Below are positions 43,058 to 50,560 of a stretch of 50,560 bases of DNA, piece after piece. Both the position numbers and the translations under genes were made by a program. This stretch comes from a virus. Location of the stretch: positions 1 through 50,560 of the IMG/VR virus record IMGVR_UViG_3300044956_000700, one strand, 5' to 3'. Numbering within the stretch: position 1 is the stretch's first letter; every line of letters begins with the position of its first letter. The notes below the pieces were generated by a model. It was not told where the DNA came from. It saw nothing but the letters and a program-made list of their open reading frames with translations, and did not search any database.

Positions 43058-43090
43058 GAAAAAAAAACCCGTTATCATAACGGGTTTTTT
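43058..43090 (-). terminator. Bidirectional-looking rho-independent terminator
   Basis: CCCGTT / AACGGG stem (43068-43084) flanked by A-runs and T-runs on both sides; it ends the 43108-46095 transcript in the minus direction. Confidence 0.85.
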
Positions 43091-43107
43091 AACTTAATTA
43101 CTTTAAT

Positions 43108-46095
43108 TTACGCAGGTAATGCAAATCTAAAATTGTTAGTAAAAGTTGCATCAGTGTTAGCTCCCTGTGTTACTGAATCCTCCAGACTTCTAAACTGCTG
43201 AGTTGCAGTCGGTGTGTTTAAACTTACTTTTCTAGTTACAACAGAACTGGTAATCACCCAATGATCTGTGGCTGAACCTGCGGCGTTAAAAAAGAAATTG
43301 CTGTCAATGGTAACACTTACCGTGTCCATTAAAGTACCTAATGCACTTGGAATAATCTTCAATCCGTAAATTCGACCACGGATATCTGGATCATATTTAG
43401 GTCCAAGCACTACAACAGGACTAAACATAAATCGCTTGCTGTTATATACATTGGTTAATACAGGAACCAACTGACCTAGGTGTAGCTGAGGTAGAAAACC
43501 AGCCACTTGACCAGGAACTGCGCCGACTGATGCTCCCACTGACTGATAAGCACCTGATGCCATAAACTCTACCATGTGACCCCAACCACCTAAAGTAATT
43601 GTGCAGGCACTATAAATGTGAGCATTTTGCCCTGTTAAATCACCTGTTGAGCATCTAACACGAGGTGTGGCAAATAACATTCCATGTACGCCAGTAGTTT
43701 GAGCAACTGGCAGTGTGGGTAATTGAGATCCTCCTACTGGAAATCTTTCACCATTGAAATAGGCAAAGCATGGCCATGGAGAAATATTCAAAGCAGGTGC
43801 ATTAGAACCAACCCCTCCTGAAGTTAATACAGGAGCACCAACGTTAAATGTAATACCTGTTGTAGATCCCAAACCTGTTGAGGTATCTTCTGGTTGAGCT
43901 CGTTCAAATTCAATACATCCTTGCCATCTTTGTGCAAGATTACTAAATGTTTTACCTTGCACGACAAAATATCTTGGATGAGCAAACAGGAATAAGAATC
44001 CACCTGTATTTTGTGTCATAGATGTTAAATCTGAGCCAAAGAAGTTATTTCCTGTGGATGATGTTGTGGAATTACTGCTGAGGTCTGCTTGATTAATACC
44101 TACCCCATTTGAACCTGCATAACCTGCTGTCCAACGTTCATAAACTGTGATATTGTAGGCACTACCTGCAAGAGCAAAGGTAGTACCACTTCCACCACCT
44201 TGTTGTTGTGGAAAGAATCTAAATCCAAAAAATTTCCTATCTAAACTGGTATTACTTAGTGAAGCAGTACCCCCGCCTGTGACATTATCTGCGGCAAAGT
44301 TTGGAGCACTATAAACAAATTCAATAAAGTCTGTACTAGCAGCGTGTGTAAATATCAAAGGAGGATTTACTCCAACACTGTGAAGAGTATTTCTTAATGG
44401 AGTACCTAGAGTTATACTTCCTGTACCTATACTTTCAATAAATGTATATAGCGATTGTGGTCTATAAATTGGGCTCAAAGCAGCTACAGTCATTGTTTGA
44501 ACAATGGTAAGTTGAACATCATTAGTTATAGCAGAAACTACTGCATACTGACCTGCTATACAAATTTCAGCACCTATGTGTAATTGAGTGGTAAACAAAG
44601 TACCAACACCATTAACGGTAGAACCGCTGACTGTGGCTTGCCCGTTGAGTACCAAAGCAGGTCCGCCGCCTCCTACAACTTTTACTATACCAAATTGTGT
44701 AAAATTTGTTGTTGCAACAACATTTACAAGTTTTTGACCTGCGGCTGAGGAACTGCCCAGTGCCAAAGCAGAAGTAGTGCTTATACTAAGCTTATTACCA
44801 GACGCTGCACCTTCACGTGAACCTTCTAAAATATAACCATGAACTTTTTTCAATTTAAATACCGCACTGGCCGTACAGGTATGCGAAAATGGTAATGATA
44901 CTCTAAAACTTGTAGAACTAAACACGGCTGTAACAGTTACTTTGGTACCATCTATAATTAGTTCATCATTAACTCTAAGTTCGTTAACGAAATTAGTACC
45001 AACTCCAGTAAAATATGTGTCGTCTCTAAAAAACGTTATTCCAGAAACTGCTTGTCGTAGAACACCAACTGCTGTGCCTGCAAATCCTAGGAAATCTGAA
45101 ATTGTGGCTGCGGTAGTAGCATTAGCTGAGAATGAAAATGTGCGTAATTCATCACCAATCCACATTTGATCGCCGCTAACACAGTCCCAGCTAAAGTTAG
45201 TACCTGCACCTATTACACTAGAAGCACCAGCGACCACACTAATTGTGCCGCGTGGATAAGTTCTCATTTTAAGATTACTATCTGTGAAATCAAGAGCAGC
45301 ATTTAAAACCATAGAAGTATTGTTTGTAATGCTAATAATCTGTCTAACACGACCTTGAATAACAATAGTTCTACCAGCAACACCGTTAGCTGCTTTCGCT
45401 ATACTAGCACCTGCTAAAATAGCACTTGCTGGCGGAACAGTAACTGCCGCTGTAGTGTCATTTGTCACTGAAGCGATAATAAACATAGAACTACCAATTA
45501 CAACGCCATCACCTATTTGTAATTTATTAACACTACCATCTGCTCCTGAATTGAAACTTGTTCCCGTGCCTGTGATAACTCCATCTGTACCTACTGCAAC
45601 AGTACCTGCTAACCCAGTGGTAACAGTGCTGTTTGTACATTCAGATAAAAAAAATGTACCTATGCCTGTAACCGTGGCTGAACCTGCTGTTACACTAACT
45701 ACTCCAGTAACATTATTTCTAACATTTAATGCAACTGTGCCAGCTAATGAGCCATTAGCTCCTGCATAAGTAGCCTTGATTTGCAGCATACTTGACGGAA
45801 TAGTTATAGCAGAGCTAAATGCAGCTGTCACAGTACAAGAAATATCACTGGCAATGGCTGCGATAGTTCTTACCTGTCCTGCTATAATAATTACATCACC
45901 TGCTCGTAATTGAGTGGTAAAAATTGTGCCTACTCCAGTAATAGTAGTGCCTGATGCAGTTACAATACCCTGCATGGTATCATTTCTAATCCATTGATCA
46001 AATAAGGCAAAAGTAGGAAAGTAGTCTGCTCCATTTGCAAAGGGGCCGTAGGTTAAACTCGCACTATTTCTGCCTAGCTCGTTCAGTGTTGCCAT
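43108..46095 (-). CDS. Large virion protein with repeated beta modules
   Basis: A 995-aa protein. The N-terminal half (about 40-540) carries at least five copies of a module of about 50 residues with the signature TGxGTxFxxxLxxGDxIxIxG then V/I-xx-I-xx-D/T (for example ITGVGTIFTTQLRAGDVIIIAG and VNGVGTLFTTQLHIGAEICIAG). The C-terminal half is a different beta-rich domain with HPRYFVVQGKTFSNLAQRW and YLKIIPSALGTLMDTV-like strands (here YGLKIIPSALGTLMDTV). One module copy also occurs in the 1040-aa protein. It is probably a fibre or baseplate appendage. GATAAATA, a 5'-end hairpin and a GGAG SD precede it. Confidence 0.75.
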   Translation of the reverse strand: MATLNELGRNSASLTYGPFANGADYFPTFALFDQWIRNDTMQGIVTASGTTITGVGTIFTTQLRAGDVIIIAGQVRTIAAIASDISCTVTAAFSSAITIPSSMLQIKATYAGANGSLAGTVALNVRNNVTGVVSVTAGSATVTGIGTFFLSECTNSTVTTGLAGTVAVGTDGVITGTGTSFNSGADGSVNKLQIGDGVVIGSSMFIIASVTNDTTAAVTVPPASAILAGASIAKAANGVAGRTIVIQGRVRQIISITNNTSMVLNAALDFTDSNLKMRTYPRGTISVVAGASSVIGAGTNFSWDCVSGDQMWIGDELRTFSFSANATTAATISDFLGFAGTAVGVLRQAVSGITFFRDDTYFTGVGTNFVNELRVNDELIIDGTKVTVTAVFSSTSFRVSLPFSHTCTASAVFKLKKVHGYILEGSREGAASGNKLSISTTSALALGSSSAAGQKLVNVVATTNFTQFGIVKVVGGGGPALVLNGQATVSGSTVNGVGTLFTTQLHIGAEICIAGQYAVVSAITNDVQLTIVQTMTVAALSPIYRPQSLYTFIESIGTGSITLGTPLRNTLHSVGVNPPLIFTHAASTDFIEFVYSAPNFAADNVTGGGTASLSNTSLDRKFFGFRFFPQQQGGGSGTTFALAGSAYNITVYERWTAGYAGSNGVGINQADLSSNSTTSSTGNNFFGSDLTSMTQNTGGFLFLFAHPRYFVVQGKTFSNLAQRWQGCIEFERAQPEDTSTGLGSTTGITFNVGAPVLTSGGVGSNAPALNISPWPCFAYFNGERFPVGGSQLPTLPVAQTTGVHGMLFATPRVRCSTGDLTGQNAHIYSACTITLGGWGHMVEFMASGAYQSVGASVGAVPGQVAGFLPQLHLGQLVPVLTNVYNSKRFMFSPVVVLGPKYDPDIRGRIYGLKIIPSALGTLMDTVSVTIDSNFFFNAAGSATDHWVITSSVVTRKVSLNTPTATQQFRSLEDSVTQGANTDATFTNNFRFALPA

Positions 46096-46112
46096 TTTTA
46101 TTTCTCCAATTT

Positions 46113-46142
46113 AGTATTAACATACTTTTGATTTTATTTATC
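46113..46142 (-). promoter_or_regulatory. Late promoter GATAAATA plus 5'-end hairpin of the 995-aa gene
   Basis: GATAAATA at 46135-46142; AGTAT-GTTA-ATACT hairpin at 46113-46126, starting about 3 nt after the predicted +1. Confidence 0.5.
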
Positions 46143-46145
46143 AAT

Positions 46146-48839
46146 TCAATATTGTTTTTCTACGTTTAATAAAGACATGGTAAAATTATTTCCTCGTCCT
46201 GCTACCATATTAACAGTCATTCTGTCATTTGCGTATAAAGTAGTAACTGGTGTATTTATCCATATATTTTGAGATCCTGCAGGCAAAGTATAGAAACTTA
46301 TCAAAGCTCCGTTTCTATAGAGTTCTGCCATTAAATCTTCCTGTACAGGCCCGGATCCGTTGGTTAAATTTACGGATTTTAAATCAGTTTGATTAGTAAC
46401 AAAAAAAGCCGCAGTTCCTGCTACAGGACTCCAAAATTCGCCTAGAATATTAAAATTTTTAATAACTCCTGTAGTTTCGTTAGCATTTAATGTGCCATCC
46501 TCTGTAATTGTTAAATTATTACCTACCTTAATACCGCCTATGGTAGAAGTTGAAGCTGGTTTAATGCTCAATGTTAAAGACTTACTAGTTCCCGAAGTTA
46601 TCGCAAGAATACCTGTACCTGTGCTGGCAATAAGATTAATTGTATCAAGACCTTCTGCAATTAATCCAGGGTTACCATCAACATTCCAAAACTTGAAAGT
46701 TGAATTAAGTTGGATCTTAGCAGCACCACCACCTAAATTTACTAAATCAAATCCGCTATCCTTATCAAATCTAAGTGCTGTTACATTGGTAACAGTATTT
46801 GTTATTGTGTTGCTAATTGAAATAAGACTTACTTCTAAGGTTCCTGTATCTCCCTTTGGACCAGATGGTCCTTGCAGTCCTATTGGTATCACAAAATTAA
46901 ATATAGCAGTACTTGAGTTTCCAACATTAGTAACAGATGCAGTTGTTCCATCTATAACACTTCCAACTGTAATAGTTGCTGCTGTTCCAGTATCCCCTTG
47001 TGGTCCGGTCACGCCCTGTGGTCCGATCACGCCCTGTGGTCCCTGTGGTCCGATCACGCCCTGTGGTCCCTGTGGTCCGATCACGCCCTGTGGTCCCTGT
47101 GGTCCTTGAACTCCTTCAGGTCCCTGTGGTCCTTGAACTCCTTCAGGTCCCTGTGGTCCAGTTACGCCTTGTGGTCCTTGTGGTCCAGTTACGCCTTGTG
47201 GTCCTTGTGGTCCAGTTACGCCTTGTGGTCCTTGTGGTCCAGTTACGCCTTGTGGTCCTTGAACTCCTTCAGGTCCCTGTGGTCCAATTAAGCCTTGTGG
47301 TCCTTGTGGGCCTTCTGGTCCTTGTGGTCCTTGTGGTCCAGTTACGCCTTGTGGTCCAGTGGGTCCAGTGGGTCCAGTTACTCCCTGTGGTCCCTGTGGT
47401 CCCTGAACTCCTTGTGGTCCTTGTGGTCCTTGTGGTCCTTGAACTCCTTGTGGTCCAGTAACTCCCTGTGGCCCTTGTGGTCCAGTAACTCCTTCAGGTC
47501 CTTGTGGCCCAGTAACTCCCTGTGGTCCCAGTGGTCCAGTAACTCCCTGTGGTCCCTGTGGTCCAGTATCTCCCTGTGGTCCCTGTGGTCCAGTATCTCC
47601 CTGTGGTCCCTGTGGTCCAGTATCTCCCTGTGGTCCCTGGGGTCCAGTAACTCCCTGTGGTCCCTGTGGTCCAGTATCTCCCTGTGGTCCCTGTGGCCCA
47701 GTAACTCCCTGTGGTCCCAGTGGTCCAGTAACTCCCTGTGGTCCCTGGGGTCCAGTAACTCCCTGTGGTCCAGTTGGTCCGGTTGGTCCGGTAACACCTT
47801 GTGGTCCAGTTGGTCCGGTAACACCTTGTGGTCCGGTAACGCCTTGTGGTCCCTGTGGTCCGGTAACGCCTTGTGGTCCCTGTGGTCCGGTAACGCCTTG
47901 TGGTCCAGTAACTCCCTGGGGTCCTATAGCGCCTTGTGGTCCTTGTGGTCCTGTAATACCTTGTGGTCCTTGTGGACCTTGTGGTCCAATAGGGCCTACA
48001 ATATTTCCTACATCTGTCCATGTCCCTAAACCAAAAACCCATAAATGCCCATCATTGGCAGTTATATATCCATCGCCGTCATTACCTAAATATGGATAAG
48101 GCAGTAAAGTATTAGTAGAAGTTGTTCCTATTATTGACAGACCAGTGCCTTGGTCACCTTTAGGTCCCTGTGGTCCAGTAACTCCCTGTGGTCCCTGTGG
48201 TCCAGTATCTCCTTGTGGTCCCTGGGGTCCAGTAACTCCCTGTGGTCCCTGTGGTCCAGTATCTCCCTGGGGTCCCTGTGGTCCAGTATCTCCCTGGGGT
48301 CCCTGTGGTCCAGTAACTCCCTGGGGTCCCTGTGGTCCGGTTGGTCCGGTAATGCCCTGTGGTCCCTGTGGTCCAGTTGGTCCGGTAATGCCCTGTGGTC
48401 CCTGTGGTCCAGTTGGTCCGGTAATGCCTTGTGGTCCCTGTGGTCCCTGTGGTCCGGTAACTCCCTGTGGTCCTTGAGGTCCTACGCTACCTGTAACTAA
48501 ATGGCCATTTACATAAATGCCGCCGCCAATTACTGCAACGGTATTACCGCCTAAGATAAAACTACTTGAACTTAGGAAAAGTGTATTCCACGGATCTGTA
48601 GGACTACCAATATTAAGCAAGCCAGAATAGGTACTTGCTGGTAAAATATTGGTTGTTACGGCAGTTAGATCTGTAGCAGCTCCTCCATTGCTGGTAATAA
48701 TTTTTCCGCCAGGAGTTACATTATCGCCTATTCGTAATACACCTACAGTTTCATCATACCAAATGGTGCCGTACGGACCTACCCATTGATCTGCCTGTAC
48801 TGTTATAATCCTGCCTGCTTCTATCTTACGTATAGGCAT
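46146..48839 (-). CDS. Collagen-like tail fibre protein
   Basis: An 897-aa protein. Residues 1-118 are an attachment head ([29 protein letters not shown]). Two Gly-X-Y blocks follow: about 119-226 and 283-616, built of GPQGPQGVT and GPTGPQ units. They are separated by a small folded module of about 55 residues ([30 protein letters not shown]) of a type common in phage fibres. The C-terminus (about 617-897) is a beta-rich trimerisation or receptor-binding tip ([14 protein letters not shown]). Collagen blocks form rigid triple helices. AAGGAC precedes the ATG. Confidence 0.9.
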   Translation of the reverse strand: MPIRKIEAGRIITVQADQWVGPYGTIWYDETVGVLRIGDNVTPGGKIITSNGGAATDLTAVTTNILPASTYSGLLNIGSPTDPWNTLFLSSSSFILGGNTVAVIGGGIYVNGHLVTGSVGPQGPQGVTGPQGPQGPQGITGPTGPQGPQGITGPTGPQGPQGITGPTGPQGPQGVTGPQGPQGDTGPQGPQGDTGPQGPQGVTGPQGPQGDTGPQGPQGVTGPQGPKGDQGTGLSIIGTTSTNTLLPYPYLGNDGDGYITANDGHLWVFGLGTWTDVGNIVGPIGPQGPQGPQGITGPQGPQGAIGPQGVTGPQGVTGPQGPQGVTGPQGPQGVTGPQGVTGPTGPQGVTGPTGPTGPQGVTGPQGPQGVTGPLGPQGVTGPQGPQGDTGPQGPQGVTGPQGPQGDTGPQGPQGDTGPQGPQGDTGPQGPQGVTGPLGPQGVTGPQGPEGVTGPQGPQGVTGPQGVQGPQGPQGPQGVQGPQGPQGVTGPTGPTGPQGVTGPQGPQGPEGPQGPQGLIGPQGPEGVQGPQGVTGPQGPQGVTGPQGPQGVTGPQGPQGVTGPQGPEGVQGPQGPEGVQGPQGPQGVIGPQGPQGVIGPQGPQGVIGPQGVTGPQGDTGTAATITVGSVIDGTTASVTNVGNSSTAIFNFVIPIGLQGPSGPKGDTGTLEVSLISISNTITNTVTNVTALRFDKDSGFDLVNLGGGAAKIQLNSTFKFWNVDGNPGLIAEGLDTINLIASTGTGILAITSGTSKSLTLSIKPASTSTIGGIKVGNNLTITEDGTLNANETTGVIKNFNILGEFWSPVAGTAAFFVTNQTDLKSVNLTNGSGPVQEDLMAELYRNGALISFYTLPAGSQNIWINTPVTTLYANDRMTVNMVAGRGNNFTMSLLNVEKQY
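46985..47998 (-). repeat. Collagen-like tandem repeat array, block 2
   Basis: About 110 Gly-X-Y codon triplets. Near-identical 9-, 18- and 27-nt units (for example GGACCACAGGGAGTTACT on the minus strand) are repeated with few changes, so in-frame length changes by slippage or recombination are expected. Confidence 0.85.
48160..48485 (-). repeat. Collagen-like tandem repeat array, block 1
   Basis: About 36 Gly-X-Y triplets, with a 33-nt unit encoding [11 protein letters not shown] repeated three times in tandem. Confidence 0.85.
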
Positions 48840-48861
48840 CGGAAGTGTCCTTTAGAGCCCT

Positions 48862-49116
48862 TTAAGACAGTTGTTTAGTTTCTGGATCTACTTCGTCTTT
48901 GGTTAGATCTGCAATCACAGGACTTTGTTTTCCCTGATCGGCTTTTTGTAGTTCAATCTGTTGCTGTAATGGTGGAATCATTACAGGGGCTTGTTTTAAT
49001 TGTGTAGGATCTGCTGGTTGATCGTTGCTGCCCTGTCCCATATCTAATTCTGGATCACCGTCACCATTTATTTTAATAGTGATAGGAACGTTAATTACAA
49101 ATTCTCTCGCTCTCAT
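48862..49116 (-). CDS. Conserved phage protein with MRAREF N-terminal tag
   Basis: An 84-aa protein: MRAREFVINVPITIKINGDG, then APVMIPPLQQQIELQKADQG and SPVIADLTKDE. The pattern PPLQQxIELxKAxQGKxSPVI looks conserved among T4-like marine phages. The N-terminus belongs with the tags at 3830, 22043 and 24357. TATAAATA (49124-49131) lies exactly 7 nt before the ATG and there is no SD. Confidence 0.68.
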   Translation of the reverse strand: MRAREFVINVPITIKINGDGDPELDMGQGSNDQPADPTQLKQAPVMIPPLQQQIELQKADQGKQSPVIADLTKDEVDPETKQLS

Positions 49117-49123
49117 AATATGA

Positions 49124-49131
49124 TATTTATA
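49124..49131 (-). promoter_or_regulatory. Late promoter TATAAATA 7 nt before ATG (49116)
   Basis: A perfect octamer that ends one base before the stop codon of the 38-aa frame upstream. Confidence 0.55.
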
Positions 49132-49248
49132 TCAATGCAGTAACGGTTCACCTGCCGCACTGTAATCCATATCACGATGAACATCTAAAAGATAGCTGTC
49201 TTGCGGGTATCTATAATTAATTTCAATTTGGTAACGATTTACAGGCAT
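49132..49248 (-). CDS. Small phage protein, 38 aa
   Basis: The frame MPVNRYQIEINYRYPQDSYL continues LDVHRDMDYSAAGEPLLH. It fills the gap between two conserved genes, starting 2 nt after the upstream stop. The beta-strand start suggests a real small structural protein, but no family is recognised. Confidence 0.45.
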   Translation of the reverse strand: MPVNRYQIEINYRYPQDSYLLDVHRDMDYSAAGEPLLH

Positions 49249-49250
49249 TA

Positions 49251-49523
49251 CTAGGTCCAAGGCCTTCCATAAACTAATCCACCTACATTTGGATTGTTCG
49301 TTACATCTTTGGTATCATTGTCGCCAGCGGTATAAACTGTAGGAAGTTGTCCTATGTTTAGTGTATTCCTTGATCTATAATAAGGTTTTGTAGAATCTAT
49401 AGCACCTGTGATTGTACCATCGTCCGCCACTATACGACCTTCACGTTTGGCTTTTGCCTTGGCTAATTTAGTAGTTTGTCTATCAGCCTTAAATGTTAAA
49501 GTAGAAATACCATTAGCAGACAT
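49251..49523 (-). CDS. Conserved T4-like phage hypothetical protein
   Basis: A 90-aa protein. The basic helical start (DRQTTKLAKAKAKREGRI) and the end NIGQLPTVYTAGDND and NPNVGGLVYGRPW fit a small family often found next to fibre genes in T4-like marine phages. SD AAGGAATAACT precedes the ATG. Confidence 0.65.
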   Translation of the reverse strand: MSANGISTLTFKADRQTTKLAKAKAKREGRIVADDGTITGAIDSTKPYYRSRNTLNIGQLPTVYTAGDNDTKDVTNNPNVGGLVYGRPWT

Positions 49524-49544
49524 AGTTATTCCTTTGCTTGATAG

Positions 49545-49619
49545 TTAGAATACCTTCCAGCCTTCTGTGCCGTCGGTGTGGGGATAAGGTATGGAGCCGT
49601 TTTTGGTGTAGTAGATCAT
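49545..49619 (-). CDS. Tiny protein overlapping the LamG gene, 24 aa
   Basis: The frame MIYYTKNGSIPYPHTDGTEG ends WKVF. Its ATG overlaps the stop of the LamG adhesin in an ATGA, so coupled translation is likely. Codon use is GC-rich like the adhesin, suggesting that the two moved together. Confidence 0.42.
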   Translation of the reverse strand: MIYYTKNGSIPYPHTDGTEGWKVF

Positions 49620-50560
49620 CGTAGTGGGAATGGTGCTGTTGGCACATTAAAGTTAGCAGTGTAACGGGCGACGCCCTTGGTGATGCGTAGGTCGGAGATG
49701 TAGCCGTTTAAATAAAGTGTTCCGGTACCATCTGAAAGCGCACCAAAAAATGGACGTTTGTCGCCACAAACATAATTGAATGTATCGTTGAACGTAGAAC
49801 CACTTTGTGTTCCGTTTAAAAATAGCTTTGTGTTTGTCCCTTGCCGACATACGGCAAAATAATGCCACGTTGTTGCGGATAAAGTTGCGCCTATAATTCT
49901 GTCAGAGCCTTGGACGTACCACCTCAAGCTGCCATTATTTGCTATATACAAATTGCCGCCAGTATCACTAGGCGAACCTCTAAAATCCATTACAACTTGT
50001 ACGCTGCTCGTGTTAAAAAAATAAATCCAGCCCTCTAAAGTAAAGTCGCCAGTACCAAAATTATATAAATTACTTGACCCGCCGCCAGATGTTATATAGC
50101 CTGAGCCATTAAACAACATTGACCCGCCGCCCCACTTGCTCTGTGCTGTACTGATTTGCGCCCCATCCACTGTTTCCAACACAGTCTTGGCAGTCGCGTC
50201 TTTAATGCCAGCGTTGGTAAAATTGGCAAGGAACTTGGTGTTGTTGATGGCGGTGAGCGGGGCGGCAGGAACCGTATACGTTGATCCACTGGCAAGCGAT
50301 TCCGTTACAACCCGTATATCGCTTAAATAACCTTGGATTGCTTCCCCGCCACTATCAGCCAAATCGCCAATACGGAAGCTGGTTGCTGAAAAATTAGTTG
50401 ATATCGTCGGAGTTGTACCAGCCTGTGATCCATTCACATAAAGGCGCAGTATGTTTGATGTTCTTGTAAAAGCAATATGATTCCATGCGTTTTGATTTAG
50501 CGTCCCAGAGTTAATTTGTTCTGCGGACGAACTGTACCAAACAACGGACTTGGTACTATT
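49616..50560 (-). CDS. LamG-domain adhesin, 5' part beyond window
   Basis: The frame is open to the right edge; 314 residues are visible and the true start lies outside. There are two concanavalin/LamG-type domains: the first ends WNHIAFTRTSNILRLYVNG then YLSDIRVV; the second has FNGSGYITSGGGSSNLYNFG, FTLEGWIYFF, WHYFAVCRQGTNTKLFLNG, and YISDLRITKGVARY. This type is common in phage tail fibres, binding surface glycans. GC content is about 50% against about a third elsewhere, which suggests recent acquisition. A LamG module also occurs in the giant fibre. Confidence 0.85.
   Translation of the reverse strand, partial: NSTKSVVWYSSSAEQINSGTLNQNAWNHIAFTRTSNILRLYVNGSQAGTTPTISTNFSATSFRIGDLADSGGEAIQGYLSDIRVVTESLASGSTYTVPAAPLTAINNTKFLANFTNAGIKDATAKTVLETVDGAQISTAQSKWGGGSMLFNGSGYITSGGGSSNLYNFGTGDFTLEGWIYFFNTSSVQVVMDFRGSPSDTGGNLYIANNGSLRWYVQGSDRIIGATLSATTWHYFAVCRQGTNTKLFLNGTQSGSTFNDTFNYVCGDKRPFFGALSDGTGTLYLNGYISDLRITKGVARYTANFNVPTAPFPLR

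Noticed and set aside
43043-43078. Upstream in-frame ATG for the giant fibre gene
   Set aside because: It lies within the terminator stem-loop and before the late promoter; the start at 43042 is better supported.
47378-48042. Alternative minus-strand frames in the collagen region (RDHRELLD or YRTTGTTR repeats)
   Set aside because: Out-of-frame readings of the same tandem repeats, with no start signals or domain.
46985-48485. CRISPR array suspected from regular repeats
   Set aside because: Repeats are contiguous codon units within one open frame, without unique spacers or cas genes.
46976-48500. Long plus-strand frames across the collagen region (Trp/Ser-rich or Pro/Cys-rich products)
   Set aside because: They are antisense readings of GGN-CCN-CAN codons; composition is non-protein-like and the sense frame is a clear collagen-like fibre.
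1-50560. tRNA genes, integrase, attachment sites, insertion sequences
   Set aside because: None could be recognised by eye. A tRNA scan would be needed to exclude tRNAs firmly.

Overview
The window is almost certainly part of the genome of an uncultured T4-like aquatic myovirus. The evidence is a dense run of small, overlapping, low-GC genes, nearly all on the minus strand; many copies of the T4-type late promoter octamer TATAAATA; a T4-style class I ribonucleotide reductase with glutaredoxin; an Rv2179c/DexA-like exonuclease; a PAAR-tipped peptidoglycan hydrolase; and very large fibre and adhesin genes. No capsid, terminase, portal, integrase, CRISPR or recognisable tRNA gene is visible. The host is probably a low-GC aquatic proteobacterium: the phage carries bS21, ClpS and a DnaK whose sequence looks beta/gammaproteobacterial. 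That host call is an inference.

Left part (1-19.2 kb), metabolism and takeover. From the left edge: a truncated LpxH-like phosphoesterase, an acidic small protein, a minimal PHP-less DnaE-type polymerase, a class II aldolase, a nuclease-like protein with a possible capsid-targeting N-terminus, and then a compact cassette transcribed right to left: DnaK, Hsp20, ClpS, heme oxygenase, and a ferredoxin-dependent bilin reductase overlapping the heme oxygenase by 20 bp. An orphan domain resembling the dimerisation domain of glutamyl-tRNA reductase lies just upstream of dnaK. Next come a second phosphoesterase, an exonuclease, ribosomal protein bS21, an HNH endonuclease, several conserved phage proteins, a PAAR/cell-wall peptidase, glutaredoxin, NrdB and NrdA.

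Middle (19.2-28 kb): a beta-helix tail spike, a RecB/Cas4-like exonuclease, a Zn-ribbon low-complexity protein, small putative virion proteins, an XhlA-like membrane protein, a small island of plus-strand genes (26.3-27.1 kb) closed by a strong terminator, and a zinc metallopeptidase-like protein.

Right part (28-50.6 kb), adhesion apparatus: a 1040-aa structural protein, a 3851-aa giant fibre with about 14 repeats plus LamG and glycine-rich modules, a 995-aa beta-repeat protein, an 897-aa collagen-like fibre, small conserved proteins, and a truncated LamG adhesin whose GC content is clearly higher than the rest.

Two regulatory patterns recur. First, eight genes have a late-promoter-like octamer exactly 5 or 7 nt before the ATG, usually with no Shine-Dalgarno sequence, which predicts leaderless late mRNAs; bS21 itself has a short SD-less leader. 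Second, other late genes (dnaK, hsp20, the 83-aa gene, the 995-aa fibre gene) have a perfect stem-loop at the predicted 5' end of the transcript followed by a good SD. The tetrapyrrole genes (heme oxygenase, bilin reductase, GluTR-like domain) together with ClpS suggest a phage programme acting on host heme metabolism.
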